39,111 bases of DNA from Bradyrhizobium altum (lineage in GTDB: Bacteria; Pseudomonadota; Alphaproteobacteria; Rhizobiales; Xanthobacteraceae), in assembly GCF_020889705.1 (NCBI RefSeq), contig NZ_JACMYP010000051.1, positions 1 through 39,111 on the forward strand, read 5' to 3'. Of this stretch, positions 32,294 to 39,111 are shown piece after piece. The position numbers were made by a program, and so were the translations under genes. Every line of letters starts with the position of its first letter. The first letter of the stretch is position 1. The notes under the pieces were generated by a model, which did not search any database, had not been told where the DNA came from, and saw only the letters and a program-made list of their open reading frames with translations.

Positions 32294-32714
32294 GAAATCG
32301 TAGGGATTCTGGGTGGCTTTGGGTGATTTTCGGGTCCCATCCGGGGACGGCGGACTAGGCCACAAAAGCGCCTGCGGGGTCAACGGCTTGGGGCCCGCCA
32401 AATGCTCATGGCCCGCCATCCGTGGTGGTGAGGTCCGTCCGAGAAGGTCGCCGCACGGGAGCTCGTCAGGAACCCGTCCGGTGTCATCACCCGGCTTGAC
32501 CGGTGACCCGGCACGCCGCGGCCCATCGGGTCAATAATGGCGGCCTCTGGAATACTGGATCGCCCGGTCCCGTCTCCGCCAAGGCTTCGACAGGCCACGA
32601 ATCCGGGCCCGCCGAAGCTTTAGCGAAGGCGGCAAGCCGGACGATGACAGCGTGATATGGGGCGCGATTTCACCTGGCGCCCGCCCATGACGTCCGAGTA
32701 AGGCCCTGCATATC
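32294..32714. other. Non-coding gap upstream of leuS
   Basis: The 421-bp stretch lies between leuS and the next same-strand gene. The first ~190 bp must carry the leuS promoter and leader, but I could not identify a good -35/-10 pair. From about 32482 to 32650 it holds a repeat with another repeat inserted in it (separate entry). I see no credible protein or RNA gene. Confidence 0.6.
32482..32650. repeat. Nested palindromic repeats (one inserted into another)
   Basis: The outer element has terminal inverted repeats TGTCATCACCCGGCTTG (32482-32498) and CAAGCCGGACGATGACA (32633-32649), mismatched at two positions. Its body contains CTGGAATACTGGATCGCCCGGTC. Between CGCCCGGTC and CAAGCCGG lies an insert of about 60 bp (roughly 32571-32632). 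That insert starts CTCCGCCAAGGCTTCG and ends CGAAGCTTTAGCGAAGGCGG, so it is an inverted repeat of another family. The outer repeat reads continuously if the insert is removed. Confidence 0.75.
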
Positions 32715-33119
32715 TCAGGGTTTCGGTTGCATCCCCTGCAAGAAGCGAAGCGGGTTGAGCGGGCCAAGGGGGATCAGTTCGAAGCTCATCATATGTGCTT
32801 TACCCAACGGCAGCTTCTCGAGCATTTCGTGGGCGGCAGCTGGCTCGGTGACGTTGATGATGAACGCAACGCCCCGCTTTCCTCCCGGCAGCGAGTACCA
32901 TTGCTCGATCTTGCCATCGAGGTAGAGGTCGACAGTTTCGCGAACTTCCTCCGGCAGGACAGCGAACACCTGCGATTGTTCAAAGCCGGGATTGATGGTC
33001 CCAATGGCGAGAATTTTGGTTGTCGGCGTTGTCTTCATAGCGGCTCCTTGTGCGTTTGCGGAATTGAAGCCGACAAGGCAGCCCACAAGTGCCAATGCGG
33101 CGGCAGATACGAATTTCAT
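32715..33119 (-). CDS. Exported muconolactone-isomerase-like small protein
   Basis: A 134-residue protein with a Sec signal peptide MKFVSAAALALVGCLVGFNS, probably cleaved at ANAQ. The mature ~110 residues resemble the dimeric alpha/beta-barrel fold of muconolactone delta-isomerase/YCII-like proteins. Landmarks are TINPGFEQSQVFAVLPEEVRETVDLYLDGKIEQWYSLPG, then AAAHEMLEKLPLGKAHMMSFELIPLGPL, which has the family's L-P-L-x-K-A style edge. A periplasmic location is unusual for an isomerase, so a catalytic role is not assumed. ATG 33119 has GGGGAGATAAC directly upstream; the open frame begins eight codons earlier. It lies 145 bp downstream of the hydrolase gene on the same strand. Confidence 0.75.
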   Translation of the reverse strand: MKFVSAAALALVGCLVGFNSANAQGAAMKTTPTTKILAIGTINPGFEQSQVFAVLPEEVRETVDLYLDGKIEQWYSLPGGKRGVAFIINVTEPAAAHEMLEKLPLGKAHMMSFELIPLGPLNPLRFLQGMQPKP

Positions 33120-33263
33120 GTTATCTCCCCTCTGTTGTGTCACTCAGGCGATCGGTGAACCCGTTGGGAGAGCATAGGCGAACGAGTGCCGGCTCAATCG
33201 ATTTGCCGTGAGCACAACAGACAGGCGCGTCGAACTCCAGCTCAACGCGTAGCCGCTGGCGGC

Positions 33264-34139
33264 TCATCGGAATGCGGCGCGAACCTCATCGATGGCCAGC
33301 GTTGGGTTCTGCAAATGGGGGAAATGGCCCATGCCGGGAAGAAGGGTCAGCTCAGCATGCAGCCTTGCGGCGAACTCCACTCCCATCGCCTTGTTGATGT
33401 AGAGATCTTCCTCGCCCCAAACCACCTTCATGGGTGTCTTGAGCCGCGCCAGTTGCAATTCGAAGTGATCCTGGTCTCGCGTAAAGTGCGAGTAATAGTG
33501 GGAGAACGCGTCCGCGGTAGTCATCGCTCCATAGGTCCATGCCCGGGACATGTCATCCTTGAATTCACGCGCGACTTCAAAATGCCCTTCCTTGGGCAAA
33601 CCTCGCGTGAAGGTGTTCTCCAGGATCTCGTCGCGATTGCTGTTCAGGGCGGCGCGGACCTGGTCCATCGCAGGCCCCGCCTTCAGGGCTTGCAGGCTCG
33701 CATACATGAACTGGGGCCTGTTGAACGGGGCGAAATCGCCCACGATGATCGTCCTTGCGATATCGGGTTTTTCAACGGCCAGCAGAAGCGTCGGCAACGC
33801 TCCGATATCGGTTGCGTAGATCGTGAGCTTCGATGTGTCGATGCCCGCCTTCCCGATGTATCGATCCAGAATGCGCGCATAGTCCTTTGGCGCGTAGGAA
33901 AACCTGTCGGCCGTTGGCCTCGATGACAGGCCGTAACCTGGCCAGTCGAAAGCGTGGACCTCGTAGTCATCAGCCAGCGCCTCGGCGATACCCTTCCAGG
34001 CATACAGCGTTTCCGGAAACCCATGCAGGAAGAGAACGGTCCCCTTCGGGTTCGCGTTGCGCAGAACCATGCGCCTGAGCGTGATATCCCCGTCGATCTC
34101 GAAGAAGTCGATCGCGTCGTCGTTCACTGGCTGTGACAT
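33264..34139 (-). CDS. Alpha/beta hydrolase, epoxide hydrolase/dehalogenase-like
   Basis: A 291-residue alpha/beta-hydrolase fold enzyme. The oxyanion region reads LFLHGFPETLYAWKGIAEAL (HGFP motif near 39-42). The nucleophile elbow is YATDIGALPTLLL, with Asp111 where esterases have Ser, which places it with epoxide hydrolases and haloalkane dehalogenases rather than esterases. The acid lies in KVVWGEEDLYINKA, and the catalytic His in LPGMGHFPHLQNP. The elbow TDIGA departs from the usual GHDWG. The substrate is unknown. ATG 34139 has AAGGAT about ten bases upstream; ATG 34148 is too close to it. It is divergent from a LysR gene that may have regulated it. Confidence 0.88.
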   Translation of the reverse strand: MSQPVNDDAIDFFEIDGDITLRRMVLRNANPKGTVLFLHGFPETLYAWKGIAEALADDYEVHAFDWPGYGLSSRPTADRFSYAPKDYARILDRYIGKAGIDTSKLTIYATDIGALPTLLLAVEKPDIARTIIVGDFAPFNRPQFMYASLQALKAGPAMDQVRAALNSNRDEILENTFTRGLPKEGHFEVAREFKDDMSRAWTYGAMTTADAFSHYYSHFTRDQDHFELQLARLKTPMKVVWGEEDLYINKAMGVEFAARLHAELTLLPGMGHFPHLQNPTLAIDEVRAAFR

Positions 34140-34221
34140 GATGCACATATCCTTCGCTGCCTGGCGGTGATGGATAAGCCCTTCCGAAATTGATCGTTAT
34201 CTGGCAATATCGAGATACATT

Positions 34222-34238
34222 CTTCCAAAAAATGGAAG
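34222..34238. promoter_or_regulatory. Inverted repeat before the LysR gene
   Basis: CTTCCA-AAAAA-TGGAAG lies in the 105-bp divergent gap between hydrolase and lysR-type genes. Its right arm doubles as the Shine-Dalgarno (GGAAG) for the LysR start at 34245. LysR regulators often bind dyads in such divergent gaps, so this is a candidate autoregulatory site. It lacks a clear T-N11-A core. Confidence 0.45.
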
Positions 34239-34244
34239 TAACAA

Positions 34245-35191
34245 ATGGATCGCTTCGAAGGAATGTCGATCGTATTGGCAGTGGCCGAAGCCGGAAGCCT
34301 GACTGCTGCGGCCCGTCGCCAGAAGATGCCGCTGGCGACCGTGAGCCGCAAGGTATCGGAGCTGGAAGCGCATCTTCGCACAAAGCTGTTCAATCGGTCG
34401 ACGCGCGCATTCGTCCCGACAGATGCAGGGCTCTCCTACATTGCCGCAGCAAAGCGAATCCTTGCCGATGTCGCGGAAGCGGAGCGCGCTGTTTCCGGCG
34501 AGTACAAAACACCGCGAGGAGAGCTGAGCGTTTCGACGCTCGTCGCGCTCGGGCGCTCATGTCTGCAGCCGATTCTGTCAGAGTTCCTGAGGACGTTCCC
34601 CGAAGTGGACGTTCATCTCAATCTGCAAGACCGGACGGTCAATCTCTTGGAAGAGCACATTGACGTTGCGCTTCGCGTTGGCGAGCTGGCCGACAGCAGC
34701 CTGATCGCGGTCCGCGTGGGGGAAATCCACCGCGTGATTTGTGCCAGCGCCGAATATTTGGAATCTCGCGGGCGCCCAAATCGCCTGGCGACCTCCAGGC
34801 GCACGACTGCATCAGCTATCCGCCGATGCAGTCGCCATCCATATGGAGATTCAAACGAGACCGGACCGACTATGTGGTTGCCGTTCGGTCGCGCTTCGTT
34901 GCGAGCAATCTCGAGTCGGCGTGCGATGCTGCGCGCGGAGGCCTCGGAATCACCGAGGCGTTCTCTTATCTCCTCGCCGACTCGATAAGTTCGAGGCAGC
35001 TGATTCCGCTTCTGCAGGATTTCCAGCCACCGCCGCAACCCGTCAACTTCGTGTACTCGCCAAATCGCTTCATGCCGGCCAAATTGAGCGCGTTTCTCGA
35101 CTTCGCGGTGCCACGTCTCAGGGAGCGCCTCGCCGCACCAAATGGCATGACGCCGAAAAGCGGCCCCCGTAACCGCGCTTCTCGTGGATAG
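34245..35191 (+). pseudogene. LysR-family regulator gene with a -1 frameshift
   Basis: The first frame encodes a normal LysR N-terminus (MDRFEGMSIVLAVAEAGSLT, winged HTH with LATVSRKVSELEAHL) and the effector domain up to VICASAEYLESRGRP. It then runs into unrelated sequence to 34988. The rest of the effector domain continues in the -1 frame (PKSPGDLQAHDCISYPPM, then ACDAARGGLGITEAF and VPRLRERLA) to a stop at 35191. The switch is at 34775-34781, CCCAAAT; restoring one C gives a continuous ~315-residue LysR. A recent deletion, a sequencing error, or (less likely) frameshifting at C-CCA-AAT could explain it. The HTH is intact. It is divergent from the hydrolase, whose control it may have provided. 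Confidence 0.85.
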
Positions 35192-35261
35192 AATTGCTCA
35201 CGTCCACTTCGGGTCGAAAGCCGTCGTGCCAAGCAACGATCGCTTTCTGCACGCCAATAGC

Positions 35262-36953
35262 TCAGCTCGCCAGCGCCATCCCGGCTTCATCCAGCGTCTG
35301 CAGGAACCCATGCTCGATCACGGCATTCCGGCCGCGCCGTTTGGCGGCGTAAAGGGCGGCATCCGCGGCTTCGATCAGATCGCCGGGGCGCTGGGTCTCG
35401 TTCGGTTTTGTCGTGGCGACGCCGACGCTGACGGTGACGACGCAATGGCTCGAGGGGGCGTGCGGCACGGCGAGGCCGAGGATTGCGGTGCGCACGGTTT
35501 CGCCGATCGCGAGTGCGTGCGCGGCGTCGGTGTTCGGCAGCAACAAACAGAATTCCTCGCCGCCATAGCGGCCGGCGAAGCCCATCGTGTCGGCGGCGAT
35601 TCCGGCCAGCGTTTCGCCAATTCGCGTGAGGCAGACGTCGCCCTCGGGATGGCCGTAGGTGTCGTTGTAGAGCTTGAAGTGATCGACATCGATCATCATC
35701 AGCGACAGCTCGCACTCATATTGCTGCGCTCGCATCCACTCGAAATCGAGCCGGCTCTGGAAGCCGCGGCGGTTGGCAAGGCCCGACAGCGCGTCGATCG
35801 AGGCCATCACGGTGAGACGGTCGTTGGAGGCGACGAGCTCGCGTTCGCGCTGGCTGAGCTGCGCCGCCATCGCGTTGAAGGCGCGCGCCAGCGGCACGAA
35901 CTCCGACGGCAGCTTGTGCTTGGCGACGCGCGCCGACCAGTCGCCCTCGCCGAAGCGTCGCGCCATGCTGGTCATTAGCTCGATCGGATGGATCACGAGC
36001 CGCTCCGCGCCGACCAGGGCGCCGAGCAGCACAAACAGGCAAACGAAGCCGAGCTGCAGATAGGCGGTGCGAATCTCGCGGCTGATCGCCGCCGTCACCT
36101 TGGCCTCATCCATGCTCACGATCAGGCGGGATTGCGTTCCGGCGATGCGGGCGAAGCTCAGCGTGCGCTGCGCGCCGTCGGCCGCCGTGAACGACACCGA
36201 GCCGGACGGTTCGTCGTAGCTCAGCGCCTTCTCCGCAATCGCCGACATCAAGGGGATGGTGTCGAGCGAGCGGCCGATCAGGCTCGCATGATCCGCGGGG
36301 GCTGCGACCACGACGCCGGTCGAGTCGACCAGAACGGCCGACATGCCGGGCTGGCCGCCGAGATTGGCCATGATCTGCGACAGCCAGTCGATGTTGATGC
36401 CGGCGACGACGATGGAGTCGAGCTCCGGATTGATCGCGGCCACCGGGTAGGCGGCCATCATCATCGGGCGGCCATTGGTCCTGCCGCGCAGATAGTCACT
36501 GAACACGAAGCCGCGGTTGTCCTGCGCCTTCTTGAAATATTCGCGGTCGCCGAGATTGAGCCCGACCTGGCTGTTGAGCGTCGAACACTGCACCAGCCCG
36601 TCCCTGGAGACGAACATGATGCTGCGGATCCACGGCAGCACCGTCGGCAGGCTGGCGCGCAGCACCTCGCAGCTCTGCCCGATGCCGCCGGAGGCGCGGA
36701 TATAGGCGGCCGATTTCAGCATGGTCTCGACCGAGGAGACCACCTCGCGCTGGGTTTCGGCGGCGTGCGCGGTGAGGTTGGCATAACCTGCCGCGGCCTG
36801 CGCGATCTGCGTTGAGCGGAAATTTTCCAGCGTGCGGACGCGATCGAGCATCAAGGGCGCGACCAGCATCACCGCAAGCAAAGCGAGCCGGGCACGAATG
36901 CCCAGAACCTTCTTGAGTCTGACCCGGTTGCGGTTGAAAGTGACGCCCGACAT
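35262..36953 (-). CDS. dCACHE-HAMP-GGDEF diguanylate cyclase
   Basis: A 563-residue inner-membrane enzyme that should make cyclic di-GMP. A first helix (about 18-37) leads to a periplasmic double-CACHE-like sensor (about 45-290; landmarks DREYFKKAQDNRGFVFSDYL and RPMMMAAYPV). A second helix (about 300-318), HAMP (about 318-375) and GGDEF domain follow. The active-site signature is RYGGEEF (GGEEF 464-468), with the metal ligand Asp422 in MMIDVDHFKLYNDTYGH. The inhibitory I-site RxxD is missing: the positions are Asp455 and Gly458. Feedback inhibition by c-di-GMP through that site is therefore not expected. No EAL domain. It is divergent from yggS (110-bp gap). Confidence 0.95.
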   Translation of the reverse strand: MSGVTFNRNRVRLKKVLGIRARLALLAVMLVAPLMLDRVRTLENFRSTQIAQAAAGYANLTAHAAETQREVVSSVETMLKSAAYIRASGGIGQSCEVLRASLPTVLPWIRSIMFVSRDGLVQCSTLNSQVGLNLGDREYFKKAQDNRGFVFSDYLRGRTNGRPMMMAAYPVAAINPELDSIVVAGINIDWLSQIMANLGGQPGMSAVLVDSTGVVVAAPADHASLIGRSLDTIPLMSAIAEKALSYDEPSGSVSFTAADGAQRTLSFARIAGTQSRLIVSMDEAKVTAAISREIRTAYLQLGFVCLFVLLGALVGAERLVIHPIELMTSMARRFGEGDWSARVAKHKLPSEFVPLARAFNAMAAQLSQRERELVASNDRLTVMASIDALSGLANRRGFQSRLDFEWMRAQQYECELSLMMIDVDHFKLYNDTYGHPEGDVCLTRIGETLAGIAADTMGFAGRYGGEEFCLLLPNTDAAHALAIGETVRTAILGLAVPHAPSSHCVVTVSVGVATTKPNETQRPGDLIEAADAALYAAKRRGRNAVIEHGFLQTLDEAGMALAS

Positions 36954-37063
36954 TCTGGTCCCTTGCCCGGGCGCAAGGTAGAGTGAAGGGCTTCAAAAAG
37001 CCTTTCCCGAATTTGGTAAAATTCGAGCCAACCCCCCCGCGCCTGTCAGAGAACGGCACAAGC

Positions 37064-37768
37064 ATGATACAAACCCCGACCGCGCCGTTATCGGCTGATT
37101 CACCACACGGCCTCGCCGCCGTGGAGCAGGAGATCGCGCACGCCTGCAAGGAAGCGCGGCGCGACCGCGCCTCAGTGACCTTGATCGCGGTCTCGAAGAC
37201 ATTCGCGGCCGACGCAATTTTGCCGATTATCGGCGCCAGACAGCGCGTATTTGGCGAAAACCGCGTGCAGGAGGCCAAGGGCAAGTGGCCGGAATTGATC
37301 CAGGCTCATCCGGGACTGCAGCTGCATCTGATCGGGCCGTTGCAATCGAACAAAGCCAAGGAAGCGGTCGCGCTGTTCGATGCGATCCATTCGGTCGACC
37401 GCGTCAGCATTTGCGAAGCGTTAGCCAAGGAAATCAAAAATCAGGGGAAGCATCCGGAGCTGTTCGTCCAGATCAACACCGGCGAGGAGCCGCAGAAGGC
37501 CGGCGTCGCGCCGCAGGACGCGGATGCCTTCATCGCGGCATGCCGCGACAAATATGGCCTGCAGATTTCAGGGCTGATGTGCATCCCACCGGTCGACCAG
37601 GCCCCGGCGCCGCATTTCGCGCTGTGCGCCAAGATCGCCGCGCGCAATGGGCTGAAGAATCTGTCGATGGGCATGAGCGCGGATTTCGCGGTGGCGATCC
37701 AGATGGGCGCCACCCACGTGCGGGTGGGCTCGGCGATTTTTGGGACGCGGACGGTGGCGCATCCCTAA
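37064..37768 (+). CDS. yggS: YggS-type pyridoxal phosphate homeostasis protein
   Basis: YggS/PLPBP binds pyridoxal 5'-phosphate on an alanine-racemase-like barrel without known catalysis and helps keep B6 vitamers and amino acids balanced. The 234-residue protein has the PLP lysine in IAVSKT (Lys45). The family motifs FGENRVQEA, HLIGPLQSNK, HSVDR, QINTGEEPQKAGV, GLMCIPP and LSMGMSADFAVAIQMG are present, ending in THVRVGSAIFG. ATG 37064 gives the expected length; an open GTG frame extends to 36983 without similarity. It converges on a hydratase-like gene across a palindromic repeat doublet. Confidence 0.97.
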   Translation: MIQTPTAPLSADSPHGLAAVEQEIAHACKEARRDRASVTLIAVSKTFAADAILPIIGARQRVFGENRVQEAKGKWPELIQAHPGLQLHLIGPLQSNKAKEAVALFDAIHSVDRVSICEALAKEIKNQGKHPELFVQINTGEEPQKAGVAPQDADAFIAACRDKYGLQISGLMCIPPVDQAPAPHFALCAKIAARNGLKNLSMGMSADFAVAIQMGATHVRVGSAIFGTRTVAHP

Positions 37769-37770
37769 CT

Positions 37771-37887
37771 GTCGTCCTGGCGAAGGCCAGGACCCATACG
37801 CCGCGGCCATCGCAAAGGGCACGCGGTTCGATCCGCGCACAACAACTGACTTCGGTGGTTATGGGTCCCTGCTTTCGCGGGGACGAC
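37771..37887. repeat. Composite palindromic intergenic repeat, copy C
   Basis: Left hairpin GTCGTCCTGGCGAAGGCCAG followed by GACCCATA; right hairpin GGTTATGGGTCCCTGC followed by TTTCGCGGGGACGAC. The arrangement and words match copy A at 3345-3464 and the ends of copy B at 10956-11128. It lies two bases after the yggS stop, between yggS and the convergent hydratase-like gene. Confidence 0.82.
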
Positions 37888-37915
37888 AGCTGTGTGTGTG
37901 CCGTGAGCGCGCCGG

Positions 37916-38701
37916 CTAAGCAAACTTCACCGACACGTTTCCGATCGCGCCGAAGTCCGCCGCGAACACATCGCCGGCCTGAATCGGCAGCGGCGGATGG
38001 CAGGTGCCGGTGGTGACGACTTCCCCTGCCCGCAAGGTCAGCCCGAGCGCACGCAGCTCGTTGGCGCACCAGGCGAGTGCCACACGGGGATCGCCGAGCA
38101 CGTTCTTGCCGTGGCCGGTGTAGCGCTCGCCGCGCAGCGTGATGGTCGGGCGTTGCTCGACCAGATCGATCGCGCGCCAGTCGGCCGACGTTGCAGGTCC
38201 GAGCACGAACAGATGTGCGCAGGCATTGTCGGCGATCAGCTGCGCCTCGCCGGCCGATGCGAAATCGGCGAAGCGCGAATCCGGAATCTCGATCGCGGGA
38301 TGCAGCGTGCCGACTGCGTCAAGGACCTCCTGCGCACTGTAGGGCGTGGTGCGCGGCGCGAGATCGCGCGCCATGCGGAAGGCGTATTCCGGCTCGCCGA
38401 CGCGCATCGCGTTGGCCTTCATCGATGCGGTGCCGCCATCAGCGATCAATGTTTCGGCGAGGATGCGCCCGGCCAGCGGCCCTGCGACATTGATATGCTT
38501 CTGGCCGGCCTCGCTGGTCGCCGCGATCTTCCAGCCGAACAGTTTTTCGCGCGATGTCTTTTCCAGCTGAGCCTGCACCGCGTAACCCTCGGCGCGGTCG
38601 CGCGGCCGCATGGCGCTGTCGAGCGCGGCGAGTTTTGTTCCGGCGTGCCAGTGATCGTGCAGGACCTTGGCGGCGGCGGCGATCTGGTTGTTGTCGAGCA
38701 T
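37916..38701 (-). CDS. 2-keto-4-pentenoate hydratase-like protein (FAH superfamily)
   Basis: The 261-residue product resembles MhpD/XylJ/DmpE-type hydratases and 4-oxalocrotonate decarboxylases, which process 2-hydroxydienoates in meta-cleavage of aromatics. The probable metal ligands are Glu103 and Glu105 in RVGEPEYAFRMARDL and Glu138 in LHPAIEIPDSRF. FGWKIAATSEAGQKHINVAGPLAG and GEVVTTGTCHPPLPIQAGDVFAADFGAIG are also family-typical (landmarks). No other meta-cleavage genes are adjacent, so the physiological substrate is unknown; annotation as a general hydratase is safest. Start ATG 38701. Its downstream neighbour is yggS, convergent, across repeat copy C. Confidence 0.9.
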   Translation of the reverse strand: MLDNNQIAAAAKVLHDHWHAGTKLAALDSAMRPRDRAEGYAVQAQLEKTSREKLFGWKIAATSEAGQKHINVAGPLAGRILAETLIADGGTASMKANAMRVGEPEYAFRMARDLAPRTTPYSAQEVLDAVGTLHPAIEIPDSRFADFASAGEAQLIADNACAHLFVLGPATSADWRAIDLVEQRPTITLRGERYTGHGKNVLGDPRVALAWCANELRALGLTLRAGEVVTTGTCHPPLPIQAGDVFAADFGAIGNVSVKFA

Positions 38702-38794
38702 GCGTTTTCGTCCCTGCGGGAATTTTCTGTGTTGCGCGCGATCTCAGCACAAGCGCGTCGCGTTTGTCGCGCGGGAAAACCGATGCTCAGCTAT

Positions 38795-39111
38795 CTACCC
38801 GATGATGATCCTGGTCTGCGGCGACATCCGTCGCAACAGTCGCAGCATCGACGCCTTGGTCATCGAGACGCAGCCCGCGGTCGGCGCGAAGTTCGGCCGC
38901 GCCAGATGCAGGAACACGGCGCTGCCGCGGCCCGCGACGCGCGGTGCGGCGTTGTGGTCGATCTCGACGATGAAGTCGTAGAGGTGATCCTCGCGCGTCA
39001 GGCGGTCGCCGCCTTGCGCCCGGTCGAGCCGGATCGGCTGGTTGTAATGGCGGTCGGCGGGATCCTCGCACCAGGCATCCTCGCGGCGGATCGGCCGCGC
39101 CGGCAGGAAGG
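38795..39111 (-). CDS. L,D-transpeptidase (YkuD-type), C-terminal fragment
   Basis: Only the last ~105 residues are in the window, read in from the right edge with the frame starting at 39109. The frame ends at a TAG (38797-38795). The translated end includes DRHYNQPIRL, then YDFIVEIDHN, then the catalytic signature HLARPNFAPTAGCVSM with His and the nucleophilic Cys, and ends MSPQTRIIIG. This is the YkuD L,D-transpeptidase active site, so the enzyme probably cross-links or modifies peptidoglycan (or anchors proteins) in the periplasm. The N-terminal signal is outside the window. It lies ~90 bp upstream of the hydratase-like gene on the same strand. Confidence 0.9.
   Translation of the reverse strand, partial: FLPARPIRREDAWCEDPADRHYNQPIRLDRAQGGDRLTREDHLYDFIVEIDHNAAPRVAGRGSAVFLHLARPNFAPTAGCVSMTKASMLRLLRRMSPQTRIIIG

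Noticed and set aside
29582..32326. 914-codon plus-strand open frame opposite leuS
   Set aside because: Complementary-strand shadow of leuS caused by high GC at third positions; the leuS strand has HIGH and KMSKS.
34775..34781. Programmed ribosomal frameshifting as the default explanation for LysR
   Set aside because: C CCA AAT is a poor slip site and no downstream stimulator was recognised; a one-base deletion or read error is simpler.

Overview
The window is high-GC chromosomal DNA from an alphaproteobacterium of the Rhizobiales. Protein sequences, gene order and the intergenic palindromic repeats all point to Bradyrhizobium or a close Nitrobacteraceae relative. This assignment comes from recognition, not a database search. 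Almost everything is core genome, with many overlapping stop/start codons. I found no tRNA, rRNA, CRISPR array, insertion sequence or phage gene.

Left part (1-19.1 kb). It opens with the 3' end of a comM-like gene, a small exported protein and a membrane hybrid histidine kinase. A minus-strand histidine operon follows (hisB, a DUF2628 membrane protein, hisH, hisA, hisF, hisE) and runs into coaA. The HslVU protease genes lie divergent to it on the plus strand, with a GNAT acetyltransferase gene between hslV and hslU. Next come an unrecognised polytopic membrane protein, the envelope cluster timA-mltA-smr (minus), secB (plus), and dnaQ-coaE-maf-PPDK regulatory protein (minus).

Centre (19.1-28 kb). 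A 446-bp gap between the PPDK-regulator gene and hemJ has divergent flanks, an AT-rich palindrome and weak DnaA-box-like words. By synteny with other alphaproteobacteria it is the best candidate for the chromosomal origin. To its right, on the plus strand, lie hemJ, rho, mnmE, mnmG, rsmG, parA and parB. Five parS-type sites (core TTTCACGTG) lie between 23.1 and 25.5 kb: three in the mnmE-mnmG gap, one between mnmG and rsmG, and one inside rsmG. Together with ParA and ParB they make a complete chromosome segregation locus 4-6 kb from the candidate origin.

Right part (28-39.1 kb). A minus-strand leuS-lptE-holA block is followed by a small, less GC-rich accessory segment (32.7-35.2 kb). That segment holds an exported muconolactone-isomerase-like protein, an epoxide-hydrolase-like alpha/beta hydrolase and a divergent LysR regulator broken by a -1 frameshift. 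Then come a dCACHE-HAMP-GGDEF diguanylate cyclase, yggS, a 2-keto-4-pentenoate-hydratase-like enzyme, and the 3' end of an L,D-transpeptidase gene that runs off the window.

Palindromic repeats of several families sit in many gaps, and five of the six convergent gene junctions carry one. No clearly undescribed multi-gene system is visible. The points most worth following are the candidate origin with its parS cluster, the nested repeats, repeat edges that supply a start or stop codon, and the frameshifted LysR gene.
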